Positions 32,735-41,862 of a DNA stretch of 54,003 nucleotides are shown one piece after another (within the stretch, counting starts at the first letter, position 1; the number at the start of each line of letters is the position of its first letter). The translations under genes were made by a program, and so were the position numbers. Source of the DNA: Palleniella intestinalis. Its GTDB lineage: Bacteria; Bacteroidota; Bacteroidia; Bacteroidales; Bacteroidaceae. The notes under the pieces were generated by a model. That model was not told the origin of the DNA and ran no database searches. It worked only from the letters and a program-made list of their open reading frames with translations. The DNA lies in assembly GCF_013166595.1 (NCBI RefSeq), contig NZ_JABKKG010000015.1:1-54003 (forward strand), given 5' to 3'.

Positions 32735-35143
32735 TTATCTTACAGAAATCTTCTTTCCGTTGACGACATAGATTCCGCTTGGGAGCCCGCTGAGGTCTGT
32801 GGTGCCGCGACGGACAGCCTGTCCCCAGAGGTTGTAGACAGCCGCATTGCCACATCCTGTGGTGTCGGCAGTTATTCCCTCGATTACTGTTGTGCTGTCG
32901 CTGATGCCATCCATGCCGAACGACAGAGAGTGGCGCTTTGCAGGGGTAGTGCCCTGGTCTGTCTGGTCAAGGTCTGTTATCCACCAGCTATAGCCCGGAA
33001 CGGGGAACTCTGAGGTGAGGTGGTAGATGTCTCCTCCGTGGAAGATGTAGGAGTTCGCAGGTGCTGTTTGTCCGCCCTCGAAAGTGGCGTATATGTCAAG
33101 CCGGCAGTCCTTGAATTCTTCGCCTTTGAGTCCGTAAGACTTGTTGTTGATGTACGTTCCGTTCTCGTACTCATACGCGTGGAATCCCTTGAGGTTATCC
33201 GGGGAGAGTCCCAGAACATCCTCCACCATCTCTTGCTTTTTTAGCGACACCTGAGGGATGATGTAGTATGGTGGTTCGATGTTCGACAGATTGACATCAC
33301 CGACATCCATGGAATTATCGGTTATGACGCTTCCCTCGCCCGGATTGATGATGTAGCACTCGCCGCTATTCATGACGACATCATTGTCTGCTGCTCCGTT
33401 GAGGTTGACGAGTGAGAACTCAATGCGTCCGGCATGCCCCTGTTCATGCGTGCACTCCACCAGCTTTGCCAGTTTTACATTCACGGAGAATGCTTTCTGC
33501 AGCTGCCATTTTTTAAGGTCGACAGGCAGGCAGATGCTGTTCCACTTGCCGGTGGTGAGGTTGCGCTTGAAAATCAGTGCTTTGTTGCTGTATGACGCTG
33601 TGTAGTCTTCCTCCATTGCACTGTTTCCCGGTTTCCTGAAGTTGCTCCAGTCTTCGCTGAGTGCGAAGCTCTCTCCGAGGTATTTCAGGCGGAAGTCATC
33701 GACATAGATAAAGTCGTTCTCCGCTGCGTCAGCATTAGTGGTGTCAGGGCTCTTCATTGCTTTTGTCATCTCAATGCCGATTTCCATGGTTTTGCTTCCA
33801 CCGGCAGGTATGTTTGCATAAATCATGACAGAGTTAGGGTAGAGCTTAGCATAGAACAGCACTCCCGCCTCTACCTTGTTGGACACCTTTCCGTCGTCTA
33901 TGTCAGCAGCAAGAAAATGATTACCATTGTAATTGACATTCTTGAATGTCTGTGATTGGAAGTTGACAGAGCTCAGTCGTGACTCTCCATAGGATTTACC
34001 GAGCAGTGGCGTTGTTGCCCATGCTGCCGAGCCTTTCACCGGGTCTTTTCCGTCGTCAGTAAGGAACTTCGCATACAGGTTGGCATAAGGAGCCTGTCCG
34101 TTCTCGTCATTGAAGAATCCCTGGCATTCGAGCATGTACCATCCCGGTTTGCTCACTGTGACAGTCTGATAGAGCTTGTCGCCTTCAGAGGCATTTCGGA
34201 GTCCGGCACACTGGAACATGCCGAAGTTAGGTGCCAAAGCATTATGCAGGCCGCCTGCGTCGCTTCCGCATATATGTTCAAATGCCTTGGTGTAGTCCGT
34301 GACACAGTCCACAGTTCCTTCTGTCCTCCATCCTCTTCCAGATTTCTCATCGTACGTGTTGTAAATGTTCCAGATGTTGAAACCCTGTGCACGCATGAGG
34401 AAAGAAGCATCGGCAAGGACATTCATCGTTCCTTTGTACTCCTCGGTGAAGAGTGCTTCCATGTTCTTGTCAGAGACAAGTTTCCAGTATGTGTTCTCTA
34501 TATTGAGGCTGAGCCCTATGCGTTCTGTGTCTGTCAATGCACGGACAAGATTGTTGTTGCCTTTGTCGAAGACATTGACGACCATAGGGCAACCTGCACA
34601 GAGGTAATAATTCCGGTTATTCATCACGATGTAGATTCTGTAGACATTTTTTTGTCCGCTTACCTCTTCGAAATAGAAGCCGGAATTGTTAGTTGTATGG
34701 TTTACGTTTCTGTCATAGTAGACTCCGCGTCGAGTAAGGTCATTATCATTCACAAAAGCCATGCATGAACCTGTTGCGCCATCTTGCGTATTAGCGAATG
34801 GGCCACGAATATAATATGCATTGCTATATGTGTTTACTTTAGAGATAATCAATGGCATGCCCACTGTGAATGTCGCAGTACGTGTGCCCCAGTAGCCTCC
34901 GGCATTCAGGAACATGTCCTTGCCTACGTTGTAGAGCAGTACTCGTGTGGCATTGGCATCGTTTATGTTCGGTATGCCATCTTGCTTAGCCGCTAATTTT
35001 ACTTCACTTAGTGCCATGCCTTCTCCTCTATAGTCTGCCGCTTCGGCATCCATCTGTGCGGCCGACTGTTGCGGCATGGCAATGAAAAAGAGACACATTA
35101 GGCTGAGCCTGATGAGTTTCTTGCAGAGTACATTTCTTTTCAT
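32735..35143 (-). CDS. Large secreted protein with type IX-like C-terminal tail
   Basis: 802-aa protein of unknown function. Signal peptide MKRNVLCKKLIRLSLMCLFF...SAAQ, then a mostly beta-rich body with no catalytic motif I recognise. The pattern VLLYNVGKDMFLNAGGYWGT near residue 70 and a second beta-sandwich-like part after about 290 (PGWYMLECQGFF) suggest carbohydrate- or surface-binding modules. The end VYNLWGQAVR...GLPSGIYVVNGKKI is the clearest copy in the window of the tail also present in the pectate lyase, subtilase and fucosidase, pointing to export across the outer membrane. A small 70-aa gene follows on the same strand. Confidence 0.7.
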   Translation of the reverse strand: MKRNVLCKKLIRLSLMCLFFIAMPQQSAAQMDAEAADYRGEGMALSEVKLAAKQDGIPNINDANATRVLLYNVGKDMFLNAGGYWGTRTATFTVGMPLIISKVNTYSNAYYIRGPFANTQDGATGSCMAFVNDNDLTRRGVYYDRNVNHTTNNSGFYFEEVSGQKNVYRIYIVMNNRNYYLCAGCPMVVNVFDKGNNNLVRALTDTERIGLSLNIENTYWKLVSDKNMEALFTEEYKGTMNVLADASFLMRAQGFNIWNIYNTYDEKSGRGWRTEGTVDCVTDYTKAFEHICGSDAGGLHNALAPNFGMFQCAGLRNASEGDKLYQTVTVSKPGWYMLECQGFFNDENGQAPYANLYAKFLTDDGKDPVKGSAAWATTPLLGKSYGESRLSSVNFQSQTFKNVNYNGNHFLAADIDDGKVSNKVEAGVLFYAKLYPNSVMIYANIPAGGSKTMEIGIEMTKAMKSPDTTNADAAENDFIYVDDFRLKYLGESFALSEDWSNFRKPGNSAMEEDYTASYSNKALIFKRNLTTGKWNSICLPVDLKKWQLQKAFSVNVKLAKLVECTHEQGHAGRIEFSLVNLNGAADNDVVMNSGECYIINPGEGSVITDNSMDVGDVNLSNIEPPYYIIPQVSLKKQEMVEDVLGLSPDNLKGFHAYEYENGTYINNKSYGLKGEEFKDCRLDIYATFEGGQTAPANSYIFHGGDIYHLTSEFPVPGYSWWITDLDQTDQGTTPAKRHSLSFGMDGISDSTTVIEGITADTTGCGNAAVYNLWGQAVRRGTTDLSGLPSGIYVVNGKKISVR

Positions 35144-35262
35144 GATAATCCGATTATTTTGTTATGTTTAAGTGTGCAGTCATTCTCTTTTTGCTGTAAA
35201 GATAAGTAAACATAACGCAGTTGGAATTGGTGAAAAATTGCTGCGGTGCATCTTATCTTATG

Positions 35263-35270
35263 CAAAAGTA
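35263..35270 (-). promoter_or_regulatory. Candidate minus-strand -7 element for the 802-aa gene
   Basis: TACTTTTG on the minus strand (CAAAAGTA on the plus strand), about 120 bases upstream of the ATG at 35143. The intergenic region 35144-35530 also holds the miaB promoter and no other gene. Confidence 0.45.
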
Positions 35271-35492
35271 ATAATTCTTTTAATCATTGTTATATTTTTA
35301 GGGGGGGTAACAAAGATTAACAGATAAAGTTTGTATTTTGTATCATTTAACGAAACTGCGTGCGTTTTTGGTGTTCTTTCATGGTTTCTGCCATGGTGTG
35401 GCGATTATGACTGTGGCACAGCATTTTGCTTCGGATTTTGTGCGCAGTGTGAAAAATATGCCGGAGATGTGTGGATTATCGGGAAAAATGAT

Positions 35493-35500
35493 TACTTTTG
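35493..35500 (+). promoter_or_regulatory. Candidate -7 element for miaB
   Basis: TACTTTTG followed by CAG, 30 bases before the miaB ATG at 35531. This would start transcription just inside the longer open frame and supports the shorter start. Confidence 0.5.
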
Positions 35501-35530
35501 CAGATGTTTCCAAAACTTATAGAACAAAGT

Positions 35531-36883
35531 ATGAAGAAATTGTTTATTGAGACCTACGGCTGCCAGATGAATGTGGCGGACTCGGAGGTTGTTGCCAGCG
35601 TCATGGGAATGGCGGGCTACGAATTGTGTGAGTCGGTGGAAGACGCCGACGCAGTGTTCCTTAACACGTGCTCTGTGCGTGAGAATGCGGAGAACAAGGT
35701 GCTGCATCGTCTGGAGACGTTGCACAACATCTACCGCAACAAAGGGCGCAAGGTGATTCTCGGTGTGCTTGGCTGCATGGCGGAGCGCATGAAGGAGGAA
35801 CTTTTGGAGAAGCACCATGCCAGTCTTGTGGCAGGACCGGACTCCTATCTTGCCCTTCCTGACCTCATCGCACAGTGTGAGTTGGGGCAGAAAGCCATTG
35901 ACACAGAACTCTCGCTGACAGAGACTTACAAGGACATCCTTCCACAGCGCACCCGCGGACAGCGGTTGTCAGGATTCGTGAGCATCATGCGCGGATGCAA
36001 CAACTTCTGCCATTACTGCATCGTCCCTTACACCCGAGGCCGTGAGCGCAGCCGTGAGGTGGAGTCCATCCTCAACGAATGCCGTGACCTTCAGGAGCGC
36101 GGGTTTAAGGAAGTGACGCTCCTCGGGCAGAATGTGAATTCCTATTGTGCGGAGAACAATGGCGAGAAAGTGGCGTTCCCGCAGCTTCTTGCCATGGTTG
36201 CCGAGACTGTTCCGGGGATGCGTGTGCGCTTCACGACGTCGCATCCGAAGGACATGAGTGACGAGACATTGGAGGTTATCGCAAAATATGCTAATGTATG
36301 CAAGCATATCCACCTGCCTGTGCAGTCGGGTTCCGACAAGATTCTGAAACTCATGAACCGCAAATACACTCGCGAATGGTATCTTGACCGTGTGGCAGCC
36401 ATAAGGCGCATAGTGCCGGAATGCTCCATAACGACGGACATTTTCGTGGGTTATCATGATGAGACGGAGGACGACCACCTGCTGAGTCTCTCGCTGATGA
36501 GGGAGGTGGGCTACGATTCCGCCTTCATGTTCAAGTACTCCGAGCGTCCGGGGACGTATGCCAGCAAGCATCTGCCTGACAACATCAGTGAGGAGGAGAA
36601 GATACGCCGCCTTAACGAGATGATACGTCTGCAGACGGAGATTTCTGCCGAGCAGTACCGCAAGGACATCGGCAAGACTTTCGAGGTGCTTGTCGAAGGC
36701 TACAGCAAACGCTCACGTGAGCAGCTTTGCGGCCGCACTTCGCAGAACAAGATGGTTGTCTTCGATCGTGTGGCGACGGATGCGGAGGGTAGGGAAGTGG
36801 CGTTCCATGCCGGCGAGTATGTCAATGTGCGCATCACGGAGTCGTCAAGCGCCACGCTGAAAGGCACGGTTGTGCTGGATTAA
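35531..36883 (+). CDS. miaB: tRNA-2-methylthio-N6-dimethylallyladenosine synthase MiaB
   Basis: 450-aa radical-SAM methylthiotransferase that adds the methylthio group to i6A37 of tRNAs reading UNN codons. N-terminal MTTase domain: ETYGCQMNVADSE, FLNTCSVRENAENK and LGVLGCMAER supply the three Cys for the auxiliary 4Fe-4S cluster. The radical-SAM motif CNNFCHYC lies in MRGCNNFCHYCIVPYTRGRE. The C-terminal TRAM domain covers the last 65 residues (FEVLVEGYSKRSREQLCGRT). Length is normal. ATG 35531 gives the conserved N-terminus MKKLFIETYGC and follows a -7 box at the right distance. Confidence 0.97.
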   Translation: MKKLFIETYGCQMNVADSEVVASVMGMAGYELCESVEDADAVFLNTCSVRENAENKVLHRLETLHNIYRNKGRKVILGVLGCMAERMKEELLEKHHASLVAGPDSYLALPDLIAQCELGQKAIDTELSLTETYKDILPQRTRGQRLSGFVSIMRGCNNFCHYCIVPYTRGRERSREVESILNECRDLQERGFKEVTLLGQNVNSYCAENNGEKVAFPQLLAMVAETVPGMRVRFTTSHPKDMSDETLEVIAKYANVCKHIHLPVQSGSDKILKLMNRKYTREWYLDRVAAIRRIVPECSITTDIFVGYHDETEDDHLLSLSLMREVGYDSAFMFKYSERPGTYASKHLPDNISEEEKIRRLNEMIRLQTEISAEQYRKDIGKTFEVLVEGYSKRSREQLCGRTSQNKMVVFDRVATDAEGREVAFHAGEYVNVRITESSSATLKGTVVLD

Positions 36884-36886
36884 TGT

Positions 36887-36968
36887 CACGCAGATTCCGC
36901 AGATAGCCGCAGATGGTTTGGTATAAACAGTACTTTTTAAATCTGCGTGTATCAGCGAAATCTGCGTG
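36887..36968. repeat. Short AATCTGCGTG repeat cluster
   Basis: CACGCAGATT at 36887-36896 is inverted relative to AATCTGCGTG at 36940-36949 and 36959-36968, with CCGCAGAT copies between. This type of CGCAGATT repeat is common in Bacteroidales spacers. It fills most of the gap between miaB and the aldo/keto reductase gene. Confidence 0.7.
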
Positions 36969-37010
36969 GAAAATAAAGACAAAGCATGAGAAACAAATAA
37001 AACCGTAACT

Positions 37011-38012
37011 ATGATACCACCTATTTACAAGGCATCCGACAGCCGTTATGAGGCAGGGATGCAGTATGTGCGCTGCGGAAAGAGCGGTGTGAAACTGCCA
37101 GCCATATCCCTTGGACTATGGCATAACTTCGGCGGCGTGAACAACTTTGAGAACTCACTGGCAATGGCGCATTACGCCTTTGACCACGGAGTGGTGCATT
37201 TCGACCTTGCCAACAACTACGGCCCTCCTTACGGCTCGGCGGAAGAGACCTTCGGACTGATGATGAAGAAATCGTTCATGCCTTATCGCGACGAGATGTT
37301 CATATCCTCAAAGGCGGGTTATGACATGTGGGAAGGCCCTTATGGTAACTGGGGCTCAAGGAAATACCTCATGGCAAGTCTTGACCAAAGCCTGAAAAGG
37401 ATGAATCTTGACTATGTCGACCTGTTCTATTCCCACCGCTATGACCCTGAGACACCGTTGGACGAGACCCTGCAGGCGTTGGTGGACATCGTGCGCCAAG
37501 GCAAGGCGCTGTATGTCGGCATATCGCGGTGGCCTCTGGAGGCTACGGACTACGCTTTCAAGTATCTGAAGGAGCGTGATGTGCCGTGCCTTATCTATCA
37601 GGGCAGGTACAGCATCCTTGACCGGGAGGTTGCGGACTCCGGCATTCTTGACAAGGCTTGCGATGCCGGAGTAGGCTTCATCGGTTTCTCACCGTTGGCG
37701 CAAGGGCTTCTCACCGACCGCTATCTCAACGGCATACCCTCCGACTCGCGCATGGCTGTCGGCAATCATCTGAAGCAGGATGTCCTTTCCGAGAAGATGC
37801 TTGCGACAATAAAGACGCTCAACACTATTGCCGGACAGCGTGGCGAAGCTCTTTCCGACATGGCTCTCGCATGGATTCTTGCCGACAAGCGCGTGACGAG
37901 TGTCATCATCGGTGCAAGCTCCGTCCCACAGCTGGCGACAAACCTTAAAGCCCTCTCTTCCGCTCCTTTCACGCAAGAGGAACTGGAAATGATTGACGCA
38001 GCATGCAGGTGA
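37011..38012 (+). CDS. Aldo/keto reductase (YghZ/Kv-beta-like)
   Basis: 333-aa NADPH-dependent reductase with the TIM-barrel AKR fold. The catalytic set is visible: Asp and Tyr in HFDLANNYGPPYGSAE, Lys in FISSKAGYDMW, His in LFYSHRYDPETP. Cofactor-binding parts are GFSPLAQGLLTDRYL and SVIIGASSVPQL. It resembles E. coli YghZ, which reduces L-glyceraldehyde 3-phosphate and methylglyoxal; the substrate here is unproven. Start ATG 37011 lies after an A-rich stretch. Its neighbours are unrelated housekeeping genes, so it is probably a single-gene unit. Confidence 0.9.
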   Translation: MIPPIYKASDSRYEAGMQYVRCGKSGVKLPAISLGLWHNFGGVNNFENSLAMAHYAFDHGVVHFDLANNYGPPYGSAEETFGLMMKKSFMPYRDEMFISSKAGYDMWEGPYGNWGSRKYLMASLDQSLKRMNLDYVDLFYSHRYDPETPLDETLQALVDIVRQGKALYVGISRWPLEATDYAFKYLKERDVPCLIYQGRYSILDREVADSGILDKACDAGVGFIGFSPLAQGLLTDRYLNGIPSDSRMAVGNHLKQDVLSEKMLATIKTLNTIAGQRGEALSDMALAWILADKRVTSVIIGASSVPQLATNLKALSSAPFTQEELEMIDAACR

Positions 38013-38045
38013 AGATAAATGTAATATTTTGCAAATAAATTAAAT

Positions 38046-38086
38046 ATGAGCCACTGTATTACGATAATTGTAATACGGTGGCTCAT
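38046..38086. terminator. Bidirectional terminator between convergent genes
   Basis: 17-bp stem (38046-38062 with 38070-38086, one G-U pair), loop of seven, followed by ACTTTTATTTTC on the plus strand and preceded by A/T-rich DNA on the other. It lies 3' of both the aldo/keto reductase gene and the STAS-like gene. Confidence 0.75.
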
Positions 38087-38207
38087 ACTTTTATTTTCTC
38101 TATGGCAAAGCATTCTGTTGCTTCACCTGTCTGCGGTATGTGTCTTTTGGCATGTCCGTCTGCTTTTTCAACCAATCACAATAAGCATAGGTTTAATGAA
38201 AAAGCTC

Positions 38208-38495
38208 TTAAAGCATCATGTTTCTTCTTTTGATGGCAGTGGCTATACATACACGTGCAGTGTCATTCACAGAACGGAATGTGGTGCGTGACTTCAACTC
38301 ATTCAGCGACATGTGCAGGAGCAATTTGCCAATGCATTCGTCCGCAAACGAGTTTGCAACGATGTTAACACCCTCAAAATCAAGGATAGTCATATCATTG
38401 CTGTTTATCGTCTGCAGTAGTTCGTTTCTAACTTGCTCCCCAAGTTGGCGTGTGCCAAGATTCTTTCCGAACCTATTGAAATTGAATGTAGTCAT
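38208..38495 (-). CDS. STAS-like (DUF4325) domain protein
   Basis: 95-aa protein with the DUF4325 STAS-like pattern: an N-terminal strand, FGKNLGTRQLGEQVRNELLQ, then LDFEGVNIVANSFADECIGK. The NSFADE segment sits where anti-sigma-factor antagonists have their phosphorylated Ser (DSxG in SpoIIAA). It starts 15 bases after the stop of the ATPase gene and is almost certainly co-transcribed. The pair resembles an anti-sigma kinase/antagonist switch, but no sigma factor is nearby. Confidence 0.75.
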   Translation of the reverse strand: MTTFNFNRFGKNLGTRQLGEQVRNELLQTINSNDMTILDFEGVNIVANSFADECIGKLLLHMSLNELKSRTTFRSVNDTARVCIATAIKRRNMML

Positions 38496-38510
38496 ATATC
38501 TTAAAAGTTT

Positions 38511-39158
38511 TTACCATAGTTGATTGTCATCATTGATGAAAGCGTCATTGAATTCACCTGCGGCATCTGTGCGATTCTCCACAACATTGTTGGCATCAAT
38601 GTCTACATCTGAATGCAATTCAAGCCATACGATTGTGCCTTCCCAATTGTCAGTTTCTTCAACAACAAACTCATTGCTCTTGTATCTTAACATCGAACTT
38701 CCGGAATGAATGCTCATGTTTAGTCCTGCTGACTTTATTAATCTGCTCATTGAGTAAAGTCCGAATCCCATACCATGACCATCAGTTACACTGTTGTTGA
38801 TGCAGATACTTAATGCATCCTTTTCTGAAACATCTATATATTCAGGATTTCTTGTCAATGACTTCCAAATTCCGATGCCGTCATCTGCCACTAAAATCTT
38901 TATAGTACTCTTTTCACTGTCGAAAGAATGGATAAGGATTCCGCATTTCTTTTCCGAATGTGTGATTACGTTGTCAAGAATCTCATACAAGCAATATCCA
39001 AGTCCCTGCAAAACACTTAGGTTTATCTCTGCAAACTTCATCAGATGGTCTATGGAACTTTGGAATACGGCATAAATATTATCCTTATCAAACATCTCTA
39101 TGCGATGATGTTCAATGTCCTCTGTGAAATATTTTTTTAGTAGAGAGTTCAGATTCAT
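38511..39158 (-). CDS. GHKL-type ATP-binding protein (anti-sigma kinase-like)
   Basis: 215-aa cytoplasmic protein with a single histidine-kinase-like ATPase domain. The N-box is GYCLYEILDNVITHS (about residues 72-86), the G1 box VADDGIGIWKSL, and the G2 region DGHGMGFGLYSMSRLIKSAG. There is no dimerisation/His domain, membrane helix or receiver, so it looks like a SpoIIAB/RsbW-type or free ATPase module rather than a sensor kinase. ATG 39158 is preferred over the longer frame from 39185. The STAS-like gene follows at once. It is divergent from the subtilase gene. Confidence 0.78.
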   Translation of the reverse strand: MNLNSLLKKYFTEDIEHHRIEMFDKDNIYAVFQSSIDHLMKFAEINLSVLQGLGYCLYEILDNVITHSEKKCGILIHSFDSEKSTIKILVADDGIGIWKSLTRNPEYIDVSEKDALSICINNSVTDGHGMGFGLYSMSRLIKSAGLNMSIHSGSSMLRYKSNEFVVEETDNWEGTIVWLELHSDVDIDANNVVENRTDAAGEFNDAFINDDNQLW

Positions 39159-39286
39159 GACAATTGTTGTTGAATGTTTCTGCAAAAATACAATTTTTTT
39201 GTTTAATATGCAAGTATCTCTTTCAATTATTTAGGCTGTAAATTCCATCTCATAGCCTTGGCTGTAAAAATTCTGCATCAAAATTC

Positions 39287-39317
39287 TTGCAGATTATGAA
39301 AAAATAAAATAACTTTG
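39287..39317 (+). promoter_or_regulatory. Promoter for the subtilase gene
   Basis: TTG at 39287-39289, 20 bases, TAACTTTG at 39310-39317, then GCATAAGTCAGGCTGCACCT, which is the repeat also seen at 6823-6910. Confidence 0.7.
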
Positions 39318-39371
39318 CATAAGTCAGGCTGCACCTCAGCAGACATGAACAATCAACAAAACCGCAACTAT

Positions 39372-41516
39372 ATGTCACACAGAAACATACTGCATACACT
39401 GCTATTTATCATGCTCTTTCCCACCGCGATGTCGGGGCAAAAAGAGAAAATGTCGTCACTCGTGAGGAAGGCATGGCTTGAACATTCCGCCACAACGCGC
39501 TCCAAAGGAGAGAGGGGAGAGGCTGAGAAACAACGGATTATGGCATTCGTGAAGACATCATCGGGACATGTTCCGGAAGGGTGCAGAGTGCTTGCAGAGT
39601 TCCCGAACAACCTCTTTGTCGCATCCATACCGCTTGCAAAACTCGGCGATATGGCACGCAGCAGCGATGTCGTGCGCATAGAAGCCGGCATGCCGTGCAC
39701 CGCTACCAACGACACGGCGGCAGTGGTGACGCGACAAGGGCTTGTCTGGGAGATGCCAAGGGAGGAGCAGCCGATGATCCATGGCTACACAGGCAGGGGT
39801 GTCGTCGTGGGACTTATGGACATCGGGTTTGACCTTACTCATCCAACATTCCTCTGCAGTGACGGCAAATCGCTGCGCATCAGGGCGTTGTGGGACCAGC
39901 TCGACAGGACGGAAAGCGGACAGCCCGTCATCGATGCGGACACAGTGACCGTAGGGAGGCAGTATGTCGGCGATGAGGCTCTTATGGCAAAAAGCCACAG
40001 CACAGACGCCACATTCATCTCCCACGGCACACATACGGCAGGTTCGGCAGCAGGTTCTGGACGTGACGGCACCGGAATAACGCCTTACAAGGGCATGGCT
40101 CCCGATGCGGACATCTGTCTTGTGGCAAACTACACCACTGACAATCACGCCATTGTCCCTGAGGAAGAGCGGTACAGATACACTTCCGCCACGGATGTGC
40201 TCGGCTTCAAATATATCTTTGACTATGCCGCCTCCGTGGGCAAACCGTGTGTGGCGTCGTTCAGCGAGGGCAGCAGAATGGGATTCTACGGTGACGACAT
40301 ACTCATGCAGGAGGCTCTCGCGGCACTGCAAGGGGAGGGAAGAATCATTGTCGCTTCGGCAGGAAACGAGGCGATACGCAACACTCACATCCTCAAAACG
40401 GCTGAAAAACCGTCGGCAGGGGCGTTCATACAGACCGCACAGCGGCCATGCTACACGTTCCGCTCCACAGGCAGCATGACCCTACGCCTTACGTTCTACC
40501 CTGACGGCATGCCACCTGTTGCCAAGGACATCACGACGGAAGAGATACTTGCATGTGAGGAGGGCTTTCTCACCGACACAGTCCGCCTTGGTGGGATAAC
40601 GTTCCCTATTGCCGCCGCAGCTTACTCCTCGGCATACAACAATGAGGAGACAGCCACCGAATTCCTTATCTCACGCACCGACAACGGCTTTGTCGGACGT
40701 GACATCAGTGTGTCGCTCGAACTCGTCGGTGAGGGGAAAGAGATAGAGGCGTATTCCCTTGGAGGATATTTCACGGCAAACACGCTCAATCCTGCGCTTG
40801 CCGATTGCGACAACACGCATAACATCCTGTCGCCCGGAGGGTTGGAGGGCATCCTCTGCGTCGGTGCGACAAATGCACGCAACGGCTATCACAACCATGC
40901 CGGAATATGGCAGACCTACAACTACGGCGCGGCGGAGCATCGTGCCGACTACAGCAGTATCGGTCCCACGGTGGCAGGACTCGTGAAACCTGACGTATGC
41001 GCTCCCGGAACCTACATCAAGTCTGCGCTTAGCGGTACATACATCGCCAATGGCGGAGACCTCCGCACATGCACCGAGCAGTTCACATTTGACGGCAGAA
41101 CCTACGGCTGGGCGGCGTTCACAGGGACATCGATGTCCACGCCCATAGTCAGCGGTATCGTTGCGACCTGGCTTGAAGCGTGCCCCACGCTGACGCCGCG
41201 GCAGGTGACGGACATCATCGCGCACACCGCCAACCCTGTCCCCTCGGGCATGCCGTCGTCACGGAATCCGCCCACTTACGGTGAGTTGCGCGAGAAGAAT
41301 GTCATGGACGGCTACGGCGTGATAGACGCTTATGCCGGTCTGCGGTACATCCTTGACGGCAATGCCACCGGCATCCGTGACCTCGATGCACAGGGAAACG
41401 GCAACGGTGAGTGCAATGGTAGTGGTGTGGTTTATGACCTTCACGGCCGGCGTGTCGTCACTCCTGTCCCTGGACGGATATATGTCAGGAATGGCAGGAA
41501 AAAGATTTTTAAGTGA
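39372..41516 (+). CDS. Secreted S8 family serine protease (subtilase) with sorting tail
   Basis: 714-aa exported protease. Signal peptide MSHRNILHTLLFIMLFPTAM, then an inhibitor-like propeptide region to about residue 130. The catalytic triad is clear: Asp in VGLMDIGFDLTHP (about D150), His in SHGTHTAGSAAG (about H218), Ser in FTGTSMSTPIVSG. IVASAGNEA carries the oxyanion Asn. A long insert of about 170 residues between the Asn and Ser motifs is beta-rich. The C-terminus has the shared tail VYDLHGRRVV...GRIYVRNGRKKI. ATG 39372 gives the normal signal peptide; 39345 is possible. Confidence 0.9.
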   Translation: MSHRNILHTLLFIMLFPTAMSGQKEKMSSLVRKAWLEHSATTRSKGERGEAEKQRIMAFVKTSSGHVPEGCRVLAEFPNNLFVASIPLAKLGDMARSSDVVRIEAGMPCTATNDTAAVVTRQGLVWEMPREEQPMIHGYTGRGVVVGLMDIGFDLTHPTFLCSDGKSLRIRALWDQLDRTESGQPVIDADTVTVGRQYVGDEALMAKSHSTDATFISHGTHTAGSAAGSGRDGTGITPYKGMAPDADICLVANYTTDNHAIVPEEERYRYTSATDVLGFKYIFDYAASVGKPCVASFSEGSRMGFYGDDILMQEALAALQGEGRIIVASAGNEAIRNTHILKTAEKPSAGAFIQTAQRPCYTFRSTGSMTLRLTFYPDGMPPVAKDITTEEILACEEGFLTDTVRLGGITFPIAAAAYSSAYNNEETATEFLISRTDNGFVGRDISVSLELVGEGKEIEAYSLGGYFTANTLNPALADCDNTHNILSPGGLEGILCVGATNARNGYHNHAGIWQTYNYGAAEHRADYSSIGPTVAGLVKPDVCAPGTYIKSALSGTYIANGGDLRTCTEQFTFDGRTYGWAAFTGTSMSTPIVSGIVATWLEACPTLTPRQVTDIIAHTANPVPSGMPSSRNPPTYGELREKNVMDGYGVIDAYAGLRYILDGNATGIRDLDAQGNGNGECNGSGVVYDLHGRRVVTPVPGRIYVRNGRKKIFK

Positions 41517-41557
41517 TTTTATATATAACTGAATACCAATAAGTTATATATCATGTA

Positions 41558-41635
41558 ACAAAAGGTTACCTTTTACATTGTGAAAGGTAACCTTTTGTCG
41601 TGTCAATCGTAACCTTTTGCATGGTAAAAGGTTAT
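41558..41635 (+). terminator. Double hairpin terminator after the subtilase gene
   Basis: First stem ACAAAAGGTTACCTTT (41558-41573) with 41583-41598, 16 bp perfect. Second stem TAACCTTTT/AAAAGGTTA at 41611-41635. The core AAAGGTNACC is also the core of the terminator at 31311. The rest of 41517-41862 holds only the promoter at 41814. Confidence 0.7.
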
Positions 41636-41813
41636 CTTTCGTTTTCCCCTTCGTAGTGGGTGCTGCAACGAGGTGTGGCATAGACCAAGAAGATATGGCA
41701 CTTTCTATCACGAAAAACGTGCCGATTCAATGGAATAGTGTTAACTTTTATGAATTTGTCGGGTTAGAAAACTTATTTTTCACAAATAGTTTTCTAATTC
41801 GTTTTTATTGGCT

Positions 41814-41821
41814 TACCTTTG
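41814..41821 (+). promoter_or_regulatory. Candidate -7 element for the PCMD gene
   Basis: TACCTTTG followed by CAC, 41 bases before the ATG at 41863. The -33 position reads TTTC instead of TTTG. Confidence 0.5.
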
Positions 41822-41862
41822 CACAACGTAATGCAACGTTACTATTCAAAAAAAGGAAAGAC

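Noticed and set aside
39558..40388. 276-codon minus-strand open frame
   Set aside because: Antisense to the subtilase with its complete catalytic triad.
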